Shown: in pieces, positions 47,290-60,145 of the stretch | How the letters are laid out: each line of letters opens with the position of its first letter | How positions within the stretch are numbered: the stretch's first letter is position 1 | Translations under genes and position numbers: made by a program | Notes under the pieces: model-generated | What the model was told of the DNA's origin: nothing | The model's input: only the letters and a program-made list of their open reading frames with translations | Databases searched by the model: none | Origin: Sciurus carolinensis | Taxonomy: Eukaryota > Chordata > Mammalia > Rodentia > Sciuridae | Reading direction: 5' to 3' | Assembly: GCF_902686445.1 (NCBI RefSeq) | Contig: NC_062227.1 | Location: 30,000,777 to 30,064,776 of the forward strand | DNA length: 64,000 nucleotides

Positions 47290-48215
47290 GTTTTGAAGAC
47301 CTGAGTCACAGGACCTGTTGTTCTTGATTCAGTAGAATTTACCTTTAGGTTTGCAAGAGGTTGAGAAAACCACTAGCATTTTATGAAGCTTGATATATAC
47401 AAATTAAATTGTATGTTTTTCAGTGAGTAGACCTAAAGTAATACTGAAGTTCTCTGAATAAATTGCTTAAAAAACAAACAACAAAAAACTATTCTTATGA
47501 CATGTTTTAGGTGGTATATTTTGATGTCTTCCATTTGTTTAGATTTTCCTCCCTGCAAGAAAGCTTGGTCGAAGTGCTGCCTTAAGGTTTGTTATATATT
47601 TATCCAATTTAGCTCACCAGGGCCAAGATGACAACTAGAATTCATATTAATGTCTGTATTCTCAGCATGTGACCGGGGCAGCGGGTCTCTTAGGGGGGCA
47701 AGATGCAACAAGAGGTAAGTGAGGAAGCTACAGAATACCTCATGGTCAGGAGAACCAGTCAAAAGAGCAGAAAGGCAGAGAGCTCCAAGCTGAAGCCTGT
47801 GTGTGTTTATTTGAGGAAAATATATCAGGAATGTCTTGAATGAATTAAATTTTGGCCCTTCCTTGGCTCAACAATCTAATTATGAATATATTACACCGCT
47901 ACTTGTGTTTTCTGCGCTTAGAACTAGTACCTTTTTATCCAGTCCTCAATCCTCCCTCAATGTTGGTTATTGTAAGGAGAAATTCAGTCATACTAATAGT
48001 ATAGTTTACAAAGTTAATGATGTCCCAAAGTCAGGGTATCATTATAAATGAGTCTATATTCCTTCCCTCTAATATCTTTCCCAAGTTTAAACGAGTTTAC
48101 ATACTAATGGGTATTAAAACCAAATTTTTGGAGGCATTTTCAGGATGAGTTTCTGACTCAGATTTTACATTCCATTTTGGGAGGGAGACTGAAGAAAAAT
48201 ATACTCCATTAAGAT
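47290..48215. other. Unassigned sequence
   Basis: No gene or repeat recognised. The 71-codon frame at 47836-48051 has no motif. Confidence 0.45.
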
Positions 48216-48328
48216 AAGTCTCAGTACTGGGGAGATAGCTCAGTTGGTAGAGTGCTTGCCTTGCGAGCACAAGGCCCTGGGTTCGATCCCCAGCACCAAA
48301 AAAAAAAAAAAAAAAAAAAAGTCTCAGT
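48216..48328 (+). mobile_element. ID-type SINE with intact pol III boxes and exact 10-bp duplications
   Basis: Body 48226-48297, A21-A23 tail to about 48318, flanked by 'aagtctcagt' at 48216-48225 and 48319-48328. A box 'agctcagttggtagagtg' and B box 'gggttcgatccc' both match the tRNA-like consensus. The body is nearly free of lesions and the A tail is unbroken, so this is a young insertion and a candidate pol III-transcribed locus. It differs from the copy at 11846 mainly in the B box. Confidence 0.95.
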
Positions 48329-49010
48329 GAATTGATACATTTTATACAAGTATTAGGGAAACCATCAACATAATCATATTTGTGTTAATTAGACATGAAA
48401 TAAACCTCTACTGTGTTATTTTTATGTAACCTTGATGTGGAAACATGAACTGAGGAGCTATGTACTTTTAACTTGAATACACAGCAATAACAAATAATGA
48501 GAGAATTAGAACTTTGGAAGGAAATAAGAGTATATCCTACATGGTTTTACAAAATTGGGCTACCTTGAGAGGGAGAACTTTTGGTACAGGTAAAAAAGAT
48601 GACTAAGGGAATAAAATGAACCAAAATATTTTGATATAATAACTTACTGGATTTCACTTTAATTTTGGCAAAGGTTGGGGTAAAGAGGTTATCAAACAGA
48701 AATATCCAAGTCTTATTTCCTTAAGATTTTAAAATAGTTCTCTAATGTGAGTTTATTACTATATAATTATCTACATATTTATGAAAAAAATCTGTGGACA
48801 TATCCAGGTCCCAAGTGGACATTTGACTAAATGATTTTGATTGCCCATGATTATTCTAATGAATTGAGGTCAAGTACATTGAAAATTTATGGTCTTCTAA
48901 AGAAATAGGCTCCAACAATTGCAAGTCAATTTTTGTGCAATTTTGCCATATTATCTCTAAAGATTTTAGAGTCACTTGCAAGACTTTGGTGTGGATTGTG
49001 ACTCAGAAAT
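48329..49010. other. Unassigned AT-rich sequence
   Basis: No gene or repeat recognised. Confidence 0.45.
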
Positions 49011-49014
49011 AAAA

Positions 49015-49370
49015 TCTGTTCTTTACTGAGAGAAAAATTGTGTATATTTATGGGGTACAGTGTGATGTTTTGTGCATTATGTATTGATCAACTCAGTAAC
49101 TTTCAGATTTTTCATCGTCTCAAACATTCATCAGTTACTTGTGCTGAGACTATTCAAAATCCTCTTTTAGTTATGTTGAAATGATAGAATATCATTAACT
49201 AGAACCACCTTCTGTGTAATATAACACCAGAACTTATTCCTCCCATCTGACTGTGACTTGAAATCCATTAACCCATCTCTCTCCATCTCATCCTCTCCCC
49301 ACCCTCACCAGCCTTTGGCAATTGCTATCCTTCTACTTCTATATGTTCAACCTTTAAATTTCAAGGTGAA
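49015..49370 (-). repeat. Old L1 3'UTR fragment, antisense
   Basis: 'tgtatatttatggggtacag', 'gtgatgttttgtgcatta', 'ttcatcgtctcaaacattc' and 'ataacaccagaacttattcc' are the reverse complement of an L1MA/L1MB-type 3'UTR. Sequence of the same kind is found at 19740-19900. Confidence 0.65.
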
Positions 49371-50511
49371 ATAAACTACCCCTCTAACAGGGATTAACAT
49401 CTAGAATAAGTATGAGGCACAAAAATTAAATATTCCAAGCAAAAAAGTCAATATTCCAAGTTTTAATGTGCTAATGATCTTCCCTGATTAGTAGATAGAA
49501 GTGTGAAATAAGATAAAATAGTGTAAAATAAGAAGCAGGAACTGCAAATCAATAAAGCTATAAAACTTGAAATTACAATACATTGGAGAAAAATTCTAAC
49601 AGGCATAATTTATGCAATTACCGAGCACTTTTGATACAAGTACCTAAATTATAAAGCAGTTCAGCTTCTAGTTTAAAATTAGGATTTTAAGGAAACTTCT
49701 AAAATCATATCCCACACTTCCTATTCACATCTCTCTTCATAACTCAACCCTGTAGTCACACTGGGGATGAAAGAAACTGGGAGATGAACACGATGAATGG
49801 GCAGTAATTCACCCAGAAAAAAGTCAGAGTCCACCATAGAAGGGAGAATGGGTATTAGGAGTCAGATAGCAATCTGCTGTGTTCTTATTCCACAGCTTTT
49901 TTATGACTCCTAAAATGTGGTTGTAAGGGAGAGGTTATACATTTTTTACCCATCAGTAAGTTCATGGCTGAAACCCCTATAAACAAGAGTGACAAGAAAA
50001 AGAGCATATAAATGTACTCAATATGTTTTATACACCATGGGAATCTTCAGAAATGAAGACTCCAAAAAAAAAAGAATCCTTTTTGAGGACACTCATGCCA
50101 GTAGTAAGACTGAAGGGCAAAAGGGTTTGATCTAATGGCCATAAGTGGGGTGAGGGTAGGGGAGGTGAGCTTAGCTAGGTGTTTGTTCAGATTCTTGGTG
50201 GCATCTTGATGTGTTCAGAGATGAGAATGTCTCTCCTTCAGGTGTTGGATGGACCGCTCAGAATGAGGGTCATGTGATCTCTCAGAGGAAGGTTGATCAG
50301 GTTGGATGAGACACTTCAGAGCACTAGAGAGAGGAGATCAGAGACCACCCTACTTCTAAGGTCTTCACCAATGACAATGTGCCCTGTTTTAGAGTAGCAT
50401 GTCTTGAATCTTCTTAGAGATAACTTCTTGTTAGCATAGCACATGCTGATTTGGGAAATGACTCTCCCACACAGTCTTAGCTGCATATGACCATGTAAGG
50501 TAGGCAGTATT
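49371..50511. other. Unassigned sequence
   Basis: No recognised gene or repeat. Confidence 0.45.
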
Positions 50512-50760
50512 ACAGGTCATATAACCCTAATTCAAAATGTTTGGGACCAAGAGTATTTTAGATGTCAAAGATACTTGAATTTTGGGATGTCTGTGTTGAG
50601 TTGACCAGTTGTGTATTCATAATCCGAAAATGAAAATTCTGAGGTCTACTGACAATTTGAAACCTTGAGGGTAGTGTCGGCCCCCAAAAGTTTTAGATTT
50701 TAGAACATTTTGGATTTCATATTTTCTTATTAGGGTTGTTCAATTTGTATTACCTTCCAA
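50512..50760 (+). repeat. Tigger-like nonautonomous DNA transposon remnant
   Basis: The left end 'caggtcatataaccctaatt' followed by 'aaaatgtttgggaccaagag' and the right end 'tcatattttcttattagg' followed by 'gttgttcaatttgtatt' resemble the terminal inverted repeats of a TcMar-Tigger MITE ('caggttgagcatccctaatc' type). The interior 'tcataatccgaaaatgaaaa' supports this. Confidence 0.5.
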
Positions 50761-52429
50761 CTCTACTAATGATGAACGGAAGCTCCATTATCATTTGTTA
50801 GAAGGTAGGACACACAGGGGTGGTTTTTTCATTTTTATTTTCCCTTTGTTTGCCTGTGTTTCACTCTAGTCTAATGACACCTATTCGTCATTACCCCACA
50901 GCTTTGAGTTCTTTTCCTGCCACTCAGATAATTCTTCGACCATCTGTGAAGATAATTTTCAGAAAAATTATAATCATAATTCATTGATTAATGCTATCTT
51001 TTTGACCAGGCCACATTGATGAGTGAGACTTGTCCTTAAGTCTACCTACCCCAAGTAGCCACAATTCTGCTAAACCAATCTACAGAGATGTTTTTCTCCT
51101 CTTCGGTATCCGATCACTCGAATATCTCAATATCTTATCAAATTTCTCATTCCCTAAGTAATTCAGATCACCCTGGCCTCCTTCAATAAGAATTCTGTTA
51201 GGTCAGTTTAGCAAGAATTTCCCCTGTTCTTGATGGCTTTTCTTGGTAATTTTCCACCCTCCTCACCTTTACGTCCTCAATTCTCCACATTGTATTCAGT
51301 GTTGAGCCTCATCTCTCTCCCCTGTTATGATAGCCTAGACACCTACAGAGAGTCCTGAATAAGGTCTTCCAATGTCCTAACAAGTATCAGAATAACAATG
51401 TACAGATTTCAACATGACTGTGTGGTGAAGACTCTTTTATTCAAATGATAGGAGGGCACAAAGCAAATGTGATATTTTAGTTTTCCCTTTACTTAGATCA
51501 AGTTTATATAAAGGAATTTGGAGGTGAACAGCAAATGGAGACAGAACTTGTTTCTTACAAGAAAGAGTCGGTTGAAATGAAAGGACAATATTTACATACC
51601 AGTTATGGTATAAAAAGAGTTGCAAAAATAGCTCAAAGACAATGCACAGGTCTTAAATCACCAGGAAGGGGACGCTACAGAAAATTAACAGTTTCCAATG
51701 AAACATGATTTTTCTTTTCATGTAACCATAAAAAAGATTTTTAGTTCATGAGTTTAGGCTCATCTTCTATATTTCCTCAGATACAGATTTTATTTCGAGT
51801 TAGGTCTCTAATAATCTAAAAATACAAACTTCCATTTCATCCAAGGTCCAATTCCATATTTCACTGTCATATAAGGCATCTATATTTGAAAACTTGAACA
51901 CTATCAAACATGTGTTTGGTCCTATGCATCCCATGAAGTTGGACATACTTTTCTTGATGTCTACTTTTGTTGTTGCAGCTCTTATCTGGAATCCCAGAAT
52001 TAACACCTTAAAATCATTTTAAATTTTCTGTTGAATTTGTGCTTCCTATCCAGTGGCCATTACATTCTGCTTATTTTTCCAACAAAATGTTTCTTGGGTG
52101 CAAGTTTTCCATTCCTTCTTGTCATTCACATATTCCTAAATTGTTTTCCAGTATTCCCTTCATCATATCTATCCCCTCTCGTTCCAATAAGTGGCGGCTA
52201 CCAGATCAATCTCTGTAAAACTTGCCTTCAGCACATAGCAAAGGTACTCACAAGTATGCCAGCTACAGTATTAAACAGGTGGAGCCACTCTAAATTTCAA
52301 AGACTGCTTGTAATCATATCTCTATACTCTCCTTGCTCCTCTACAAAGAGGTTGAGTTTCTTTTGTCTCAGTGCTGAACATTCCATTGTGACTGCATCAA
52401 CCCATAGGGTATAGGAGAAGTGACAGTCT
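50761..52429. other. Unassigned sequence
   Basis: No recognised repeat. The 127-codon plus frame at 52031-52414 and the minus frames at 51437-51625 and 51800-52006 show no family motif. The 127-codon frame is Ser/Leu-rich, as pyrimidine-rich non-coding DNA often reads. Confidence 0.4.
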
Positions 52430-52785
52430 GACATTCAAGGCCAGGTCTGAAAAGGTGATTTAGCTTCTACCTGGATTGCTTGAGAAGCCTGTTCTTGGAA
52501 ACCAGCCCCATATTACAAAGAAACTTGGGCAACCTGGAGAGCTAGATGAAGGTGCTCGGCCAGCCTTAGCTGAGGTCCTAACCAGCACTAAGCACAAGAC
52601 ATGGGTAAGTCTCCAAAATGACTCTAGCCCTAGCCCTTTCCGACAGTCATCAAATAAAAGACCCCAAGAGATATCTGCCTTCCTGAAGCCAGTCAACTTC
52701 TAGAACCTCAAGAGAGAATAACACTAAATAACTTGTTGGTTTTCATATGCCACTGAGTAATGTGTAAGCAATAATGCAGGACAGG
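52430..52785 (+). repeat. Old MLT1-type LTR remnant
   Basis: 'gaaaaggtgatttagcttct', 'acctggattgcttgagaagc', 'caagacatgggtaagtct', 'gacagtcatcaaataaaa' and 'gtaagcaataatgcagg' follow the order of the older MLT1 (J/K/L-like) LTRs. Highly diverged. Confidence 0.4.
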
Positions 52786-52789
52786 TATT

Positions 52790-53800
52790 ACAACCACAGC
52801 TCAGGATTTCATGAATAAAATAGGCAATTCAAAAATTATAAATTGCTAAATTCATTTTACTAAAAGCATTTTGAAATGGGGAGTTCCCATATAGAGTGAT
52901 CATGTTCATTATCTTAGCACCAATTGTCCATCACAGTGTCTGGCCCATTGAAAATGCATAAGAAATGGTATTTAAATTATTTGAACAAATAAGGCTATAT
53001 GTAGACTTTACTCAGGTTAGCTTGATTGAGCTTGAAACAAATAGGGATCCTTAATTATAAAGAAGCTATAATTTTTTCATTTTTGTTTTCTTTACCTTGA
53101 AGATAAAATAATCATTCTTAGAGTTCTCATTAATATGAGGTTAGGGCAAAGAGGACCATTTAAAAGCCAGATTAATAATGTAATAAATCCTGCTATAACG
53201 GTGTGAGATTTCAGAATATTTTTCCACATTCCCATAATCACTTATTTTAATTGCGAATGCCATATGTCTTGATCATAAAGAAAACATAAATGAGAAAATA
53301 AAATATTTTGTTGCCTCATTCACATTTGAATTTTTATTATGTCCCAATTATATAAACTTTATTTGGATCCAAATATACTGGTGCAAAGAATAAAATAACT
53401 GCTGCCCTTTTAGTACAGTTTTCTAGAAGTATAGTTTCATAGTAGAAAACAGTCCTTAATATTTACATAAGATTTTGAAACCCTTCGACAATTGTATATT
53501 TTCTGATATGTAATAATTATTCAGTTCAAACAATTGTAATCATTCTAGCAATTGTACATCTGTTTGCCTAACTTAAGATTTTGAGGTGTCACACGAATTT
53601 TAGAATTCAAAGATTTCAAATATGTAAAGACTGAAGAGACAATGTTCCTTAATTTTTCCAGATTTAAAATTATTTTAGCATAAATCTGCAGTTCTAGTCA
53701 TGAGGAAACACAAGAGGCACCTTCCATGAAAATTCAAAAAAGGAGCAGCATTCACACATCAACTCAAATGTCCACCAAAGAGGGAAAGAGGGAAGCTATG
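52790..53800. other. Unassigned AT-rich sequence
   Basis: No gene or repeat recognised. Confidence 0.45.
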
Positions 53801-53805
53801 TGAAT

Positions 53806-54301
53806 GAATAATCATGGTAGGCTGAACAACGATACTCAAAAGGTATATGTCCGACTCCCTGAACTTGTGAATATATGATTTACATGGAAAGTGGGGATTA
53901 AGGTAGCAGATGGGATTATGCTAAGTAATTGACCTTAAAATAGGGAGATTATCCTGGATTATGAGGTGGGCCCAATGTCATCACAAGGATATCAAAGTGG
54001 AAGAGGAGTGCAGAAGAGTCATTGTCAGACTGAAGTGATGTAAGAAAGGTTGGACCACTTTTAGCTAGCTTAGATAATGGGAGGAGACCAGGACCTGAGG
54101 GATGTAGGCATCCTCTGGATTTTAGAAAGTTTTTTCCCCTAAAAACTTCAGAAAGAACCAATTCTGCTGACACCTTAATTTTAGATCAGAGTCCTATACA
54201 GATTTCTGACCTCCAAAACTACAAAATGATAAATTTTTGTTTTCTGTTACTAAGTTTGTAGTCATTTGTAGTCATTTGCAGCAAAAGGAAACTAGTACAG
54301 T
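53806..54301 (+). repeat. MLT1-type LTR
   Basis: 'catggtaggctgaacaacga', 'gattatcctggattatgagg', 'gggcccaatgtcatcacaag', 'ttctgctgacaccttaattt', 'tctgacctccaaaactaca' and 'gcaaaaggaaactagtaca' match the MLT1 (MLT1C/D-like) LTR in full order. A 13-bp tandem copy 'gtagtcatttgta' near 54258-54280 is a local slippage. Probably a solo LTR. Confidence 0.7.
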
Positions 54302-56700
54302 AGCCAGGGTTAGACCTCAACAGAAATTCACCAAGAGCAGAAAACAATCTCCCAAATGGTACATGAACAGAATGAAAAAAATACCCTAATTACCATCTAC
54401 TCTCTCTGATACTAACTTCATCTGACCAAATATTGAATAGCCATCTGAAATAATAAGTAGATATGAGAAGACAGAATAGATAGCTGGTCTACATTCTTAA
54501 CCTATTTATATCTTTTGCTAAACTAATTAGGAATGAGGGAAACCCTAGTTTCCTTGAAGTTTTGTTAGTGCGTTTCAGTCAGTGAGAATCTGATTATTCC
54601 TTCATGAGCAATAAACTGGAATCTGAAGATAGGTAAGACTATCTGTAAAAGTACTTCTGTAAACACACCACAAGGAGATGTCCAACATCCACAGTTTGTT
54701 CCCCTTTGGCACTCTGCTCTCTATTCTGGAGAATTCCTCTTGGTTTGTAGCCTCAGGCATTGCTGCTTACCAAGAAGACAGAGTCTGCTCTGGTGACAGC
54801 AGTGGGCATGGTGGGTCTCATTAATGCTGGCATTGCACAAACCTCCAAAATCCCCATGTTCGGACACATTTCCTGATCCTGGACTTTGAGCTTCTCTTCA
54901 CTGAGCCCCTGAGATCCTTCCAGTAATTTCTTTTGTTTATGTAAATGAATCGGTTTCTACAGCTTCCAACCAGAAACAAAACAGATAACAATAACAAATT
55001 CCAACCTTCAATCAGACCATAAATAGCTGCAACATACTTGATTCCATTTTCAAAATCGGCAGTTGATTCATGAAGCCATCCTCATAAACACCTCTGATTC
55101 TAGCTGCATGAGGAAATGTTTGGATTTTTTTTTTAACAATTCTATCCCCTGCTCTGTGTTTCATTATAAATTTCATTTTGAAGATGGAAAAATTCTTTTC
55201 CAACTACAAAATCGTAACAGAGAGACTGACATATTTGACTACCAAAATACTCAGTTTTTAAGAAAAATAGAATGAATACTAAGGAAAACCAATTTGGGAA
55301 AATATTTATGTGTAAAAAATGTTTTAGCATTCATACAAAATAAAACTTCTATAAATGTCCCCTAAATGCCTAAAATCCCAGAGATACTTCATACTAGAGG
55401 AAATAGAAACTGTTACAAAATATTTTCTAATATTCACTTCTGGTTTGAAATTGAAATGAAAACAGTGTTAAGATACAGTTTTATGTAAATACAAAAATAG
55501 TCTCCTCTCTTGGCCTACCACTGTTCAGCATCTGCACGTCCCCTGTAATGGCTAAGACAGCAGTGGTATGTGAGAAGAAAATAAACTGTCCATGCCGTCG
55601 CTGTCTGTTTTCCCCCAGGGTCTCTAAATATCTACACTCACCACCATGTGAAAGTGAAGCAAGTCCACAAGTATGTCTCCTGCTAGACATATGAGCTGGC
55701 CTTGAAGCCACCACCTCCTATCTCAGTACCTCCATGGAACTTAAGCTTCTCCAAAGAAGAAAGACCTGTTCCTGGAGGAGACTTGGGGGAAAACAATGAG
55801 GCTGCAGAAGAGAGAGGGAAGAATGGCTAGGAAGTCTCAGAAGGCCAGGTGCTGAAACAATAGAGGAGAAGGAGTACAAATGAGAAGTCCTTCAGACGAC
55901 TTTGGCAGGGGAACAACTACTTCAGCAAGTTGGCCGGGGAAAAGCTGATAGCGAAAATGGAAGGAATTAAGGGAAAACGTGAGGCTAACCTAGTTGCTAT
56001 TATTGAATGTCTTTCTTCCGGGAAAGGAGAGGCATGCTGAGAGGAAGGAACAAGGAACTCGGGTTGAACTGTCTGGCTGAAGTGAGGGAGAATATGGCAC
56101 CCCCACCAAAGTCAACCCCCTGCCTATGTTGTGGTGGATCGTGTGGTATCAGTATAGGAAATATATTATATGGTTTTAAAAGAACTCGTTATGGGGAAAA
56201 AAATCAAATTTGAAAACTTAATGCAGAAAAAAGAAAAAAAAAAACAAATTTAAATTGAAAAAGAAGCATCGACACTTAATTTTGCTGTGAGGATACTCAT
56301 GTACAATGCAAGCTATAAAACAGCATCTCTGGACGTTCTTGGCTATAAACTGATAATTTTTGAAAGTCATAAAATATTCATAAGTAATTCAATAGAGAAA
56401 GAACAGCTATCAAGGCAAAGGTAGTAATTGCAATAATATCAAAAAGAGTTTTTTAAAAATCAGTAAAAGGGTCACTGCAAGTGGTAAATCACAACACAAT
56501 ATCTAACTCAATGCTATGTAGTTTACTGACAATTAAGGAATCATTAAACATACTTGATGAAAGAATGTTAGACTATAACATTGCAACCATATAAGTATAT
56601 TCACAAATCAAAGGCAGAAAATGAATACTTCTAAAACATTTTGCTCGTTTCTTGAAATTGTGAAATTGTGTATTCTTTTTTCCTTGAAAAATTATCTTTT
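54302..56700. other. Unassigned sequence
   Basis: No recognised repeat or gene across 2.4 kb. Frames at 55063-55275, 55012-55203, 55142-55330 and 56007-56213 overlap or lack motifs. This is one of the larger repeat-poor stretches and would be a reasonable place to look for conserved non-coding sequence. Confidence 0.4.
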
Positions 56701-56885
56701 CACCAGATATGGTGGCACATGCCTGTAATCCCAGCAATTCAGGAGGCTGAGGCAGGAGGATCATAAAGTTGAGGCCAGCCTGAAAACTTAGGAAGACCTC
56801 ACCTCAAAATAAAAACTATAAAGGGCTGGGAATGTGCCTCAATGGTTAAGCACCACTGAGTTCAATAACCGATACCACCCTGCAG
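56701..56885 (+). mobile_element. B1-dID composite SINE
   Basis: Left part B1: 'tggtggcacatgcctgtaat', 'cccagcaattcaggaggctg', 'aggcaggaggatcataaagt'. Right part ID-derived: 'gggctgggaatgtgcctcaa', 'tggttaagcaccactgagtt'. The A tail has decayed. It is the same composite as at 20139 but in sense and more diverged. Confidence 0.8.
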
Positions 56886-57505
56886 AAAGTATTTAATGTG
56901 AGCACATGATAATAAAGGAGCAATAGATCAGTGACAACAAGTGTAAAAACTGGAAACCTCAGACATAATCAAACTCTTGAAAGGTATATTTATTTCCTCA
57001 AGCTGGTGTGGGAACCACACAATTTAAGGAACCCAGAGACCAATAACAGTGTCCTCAGAACCCCTGATTTTACATCATCTTCAACTCGTGAATAATAGGT
57101 TCACTACAATATTGTACATTAGAATCATCATTTTTAAACATATATGAAAATATTTCCTTTAAAATCCATTTGAGTGTCACTTCTGATACTCTCTGGGATT
57201 TATTACCTACACCTAAGAAATTCAAATATACCACTGAGCAAAACAATAAGCAATTGAATCACTTTATACTAAGGATGTCATATCCCACTGCATATGTTTC
57301 AAAGTGTTCTCACGTAGGTTATTTCACACAAGTGTTAAATAGTTTGGGTAAGTATTGAGGACCTGTTTTTTCCATCTAATAGTCAGGAATTGGGTACTGA
57401 GAGTTAAGGGGATATACCCAGCATCCTAGAAGCTGAACAAAATACACTTAAATTCATGAGTCAAGGATCCATCCACTCCATACTTCTGGACTTGTCATAT
57501 TTTCA
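56886..57505. other. Unassigned sequence
   Basis: No recognised repeat or gene. The 62-codon frame at 57170-57358 has no motif. Confidence 0.45.
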
Positions 57506-57509
57506 CATG

Positions 57510-59135
57510 CATTATGTGTATTAATTAGGTTCAGTGTGTGATTTTTCACACGTGATCACATGAGTCAAATGCAACCACTGGTTTCCCACCCCACCTCCAC
57601 ACACTTCCCAATCCCTATTAATCACTAAATATCCACTTTCATGTAGATTTTTTTTAATTTAGCTCCCACGTATAAGCAAGAACATGTAATACTTGTCTTT
57701 CTGGGTCTGGTTTATTCCACTTAACACATTGTCCTACGGTTCCATCCAGTTTGTTCCAAATGGCACGATTTCATTCTTTACAGATAAATAATAGTCCATT
57801 GTGTATATATAAATTGTCTTTATCCATTTGTCTTTTGATGGACACCCAGGCTGATTCTGTACCTTAGCTCTTGTGAATAGTGCCGCAATAAACATGGATG
57901 TGCAGGTATCTCTTTGGTATGCTCATTTCATGGATAATATCTATACCCAGAAGCAAGACAGCTGCATCATATGGTAGATCTATTTTTGTCTTTTTTGGAC
58001 ACCTCCATACTGTCCCCATAATGGTATGTTACCACCAATGGTGAATCAGAATTTGCTTTTCACCCTTGCTTGTTGTTGGGGGGGCAGTGGTTCTCCTGCC
58101 ACATCCCGCATGGATGAGAAAGTTTCTGTCTGAGGATGGTGCCAACTATTAATCACTAAGAAACTTATCTAATTAAATAAACAGGAGTCAATAATCTTTT
58201 CAAATGGGAGGGGGTGTAACAGATTGAGCCATGCCAGATCTGACCTCCAACAAGAAGGAGAAATCCACCTTCCCTTTATTTATAGTTGCACAGGTAAAGG
58301 GGAATTGGGAGGGGCTTCTTCTGTGAGGAACAGAATGAGGTGGAGTTAGGGAAGCCATTTTCTTAGAGAAATAGCATTTCCTCAGAAGGTGAACCAACTC
58401 TGTACAGGACCACCTACTCCCTGGCCGTCTGAAACAGTCTCTCATGACTGCCAGTTCCTGGGAGTCAGACCTCTGTGTCCCATGGCTCAGCCAAGCCTGA
58501 TTCTGCTAGACAGGGATGGCTCCCCACAACTAGTATTATGGGTCTGTATTTTTTTTTTACAATAGCCATTCTAACTGGAGTGATATGATATCTCATTGTA
58601 GTTTTGATTTACATTGCTCTGATGATGATATTGAAAGTTTTTACAAGTCTTCATTGGCCATTTGTATTTCTTATGAGAAGTGTCTCTTCAGAGCTTTTTC
58701 CCATTTTTAATTAAAGTACTCATTTTTAATTTTTTGAGTCCCTTTATTCTGAATATTAATCCTGTCAATTGAGTAGTTGGCAAATATTTTCTTCCATTCC
58801 ATAAATTGTCTCTTTACTCTTTCATTTCCTTTGTGGCACAGAAACTTTTTAGTTTCATGTGATGCAGTTTTTCAATTTTTGCTTTTGTTTCCTGTGCTTT
58901 GAGGGTCCTAGCCAGAAAATTATTCCCTGTGCTAATGTCTTGAAGTATTTTCCCTACGTTTTCTTTTGGCGGTTTGAGAGTTTCAGGTCTTATATTAAGG
59001 TCTTAATTCATTTTAGTTGACTTTTGTACTGGGTGGGAGGGATCAAGCTTTAATCTTTTGCAGACACCCAGTGTCCCCAGCACCCTCCTTAGAGTCTGTC
59101 CTTTCTCCAATGTATGTCAACACATATGCTTAGGC
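57510..59135 (-). mobile_element. Ancient L1 3' part, antisense, split by an LTR
   Basis: Antisense L1 3'UTR ('agctcccacgtataagcaag', 'gtctttctgggtctggttt'), then the ORF2 C-terminus ('tagtccattgtgtatatata', 'gtgaatagtgccgcaataaa') to 58073. It resumes at 58529 ('agccattctaactggagtg') and continues through the late ORF2 region to about 59135. It is of similar age type to the fossil at 19740. Confidence 0.75.
58074..58528 (-). mobile_element. Probable solo ERV LTR, nested in ancient L1
   Basis: A 455-bp insert beginning TGTTGGGG and ending CCCCACA that exactly breaks the ancient L1. On the minus strand it has TG...CA ends and a 'tataaataaaggg' segment (reverse complement at 58274-58288) that could serve as TATA or polyadenylation signal. 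Flanks 'gcttgt' and 'actagt' agree at four of six bases, a possibly decayed 6-bp duplication. The 81-codon minus frame 58200-58445 lies inside and is not a gene. Confidence 0.6.
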
Positions 59136-59984
59136 AGAGGTCCTGCTTCTAAATTTTTCAGTTCCCTATTAACACAAATCCTTACTTTAAGTAATGAATA
59201 AGTAGTGGGAGAAAAAGGACCTCATCATCTTTAGTTTCAATTAAGCCTTTTATTAAATATGCTCTGTCTTTTTTTTATCACTGACCACAGAAGGGAAAAC
59301 TTTTTAGTAAAGTACTCAATATAGAAATATTCCTATCATTCCAAATTAGTTTTGACCAAAACCAGACTAATTTAGCTATAGAAGGAAGTTGACTCTGCAG
59401 GTAATTATCACAAATTTCAATTGAGAATTATTCCTCTAACAGCAGTGAACAGATGCTTTCCAGCATTAGAGGCAGACAGAATTTTATTCACTGCATAAAA
59501 ATGTGCTGCCTAAAGAAAATTTAAAGGCTCCTGTAACTAAGATCCAAAATGTCCCAACCTCACTTGATCTTACAGCAAACAAATTCTTTCAGGAGGCTGA
59601 CTAAAAACGGGATTCTTCATAGCACATTCATTGATTATGTCCCAAGAGTTAGATGTCTTGAGAATGATACATTTTAGAGGCATTGAGTGTTCTGACTTGG
59701 AGTCCCAGATAGTCATAGACCTTATACACAGGATTGCTGCGGAGCTCAAACAAGACCTTGACTTCCTTTACTCTAACAAGGATGTCAAAGTTTTGATCTG
59801 AGTACAGTCTGATGAAAGGAATTGACTCTAATCTTTATTTAAAAATAAAATAAAATGTACATAGTGATCTTCCTGGTCATTTAAGCCAAAACCACTCTCA
59901 TTTGGACCAACATATAAAAAGAAAAACAGTAGGAAAGAGTTCCAGAGATAATAAAATCAGAAACAAATAACATCTCAGTAGTGC
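59136..59984. other. Unassigned sequence
   Basis: No recognised repeat or gene. Confidence 0.4.
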
Positions 59985-60145
59985 ATTACAGTTTTTCTAA
60001 GCGTTTTATATTCATTATGTTCCTCCTCAAAACAAATCCAAGCTGCGTAATTATGACTCTCCACATCTTACAGATGAAACTGTTTCAGAAAACTGTTGAA
60101 TGACCTGAAAAATGTCATATGGCTTGGATTTGAACCTAAATTTTC
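59985..60145 (-). repeat. MIR SINE fragment, antisense
   Basis: 'tctaagcgttttatattcat', 'ccacatcttacagatgaaac' and 'ggcttggatttgaacct' read as the reverse complement of the MIR core. Confidence 0.6.

Noticed and set aside
52031..52414. 127-codon plus-strand ORF
   Set aside because: Serine/leucine-rich translation of pyrimidine-rich DNA, no motif, no splice or Kozak support.
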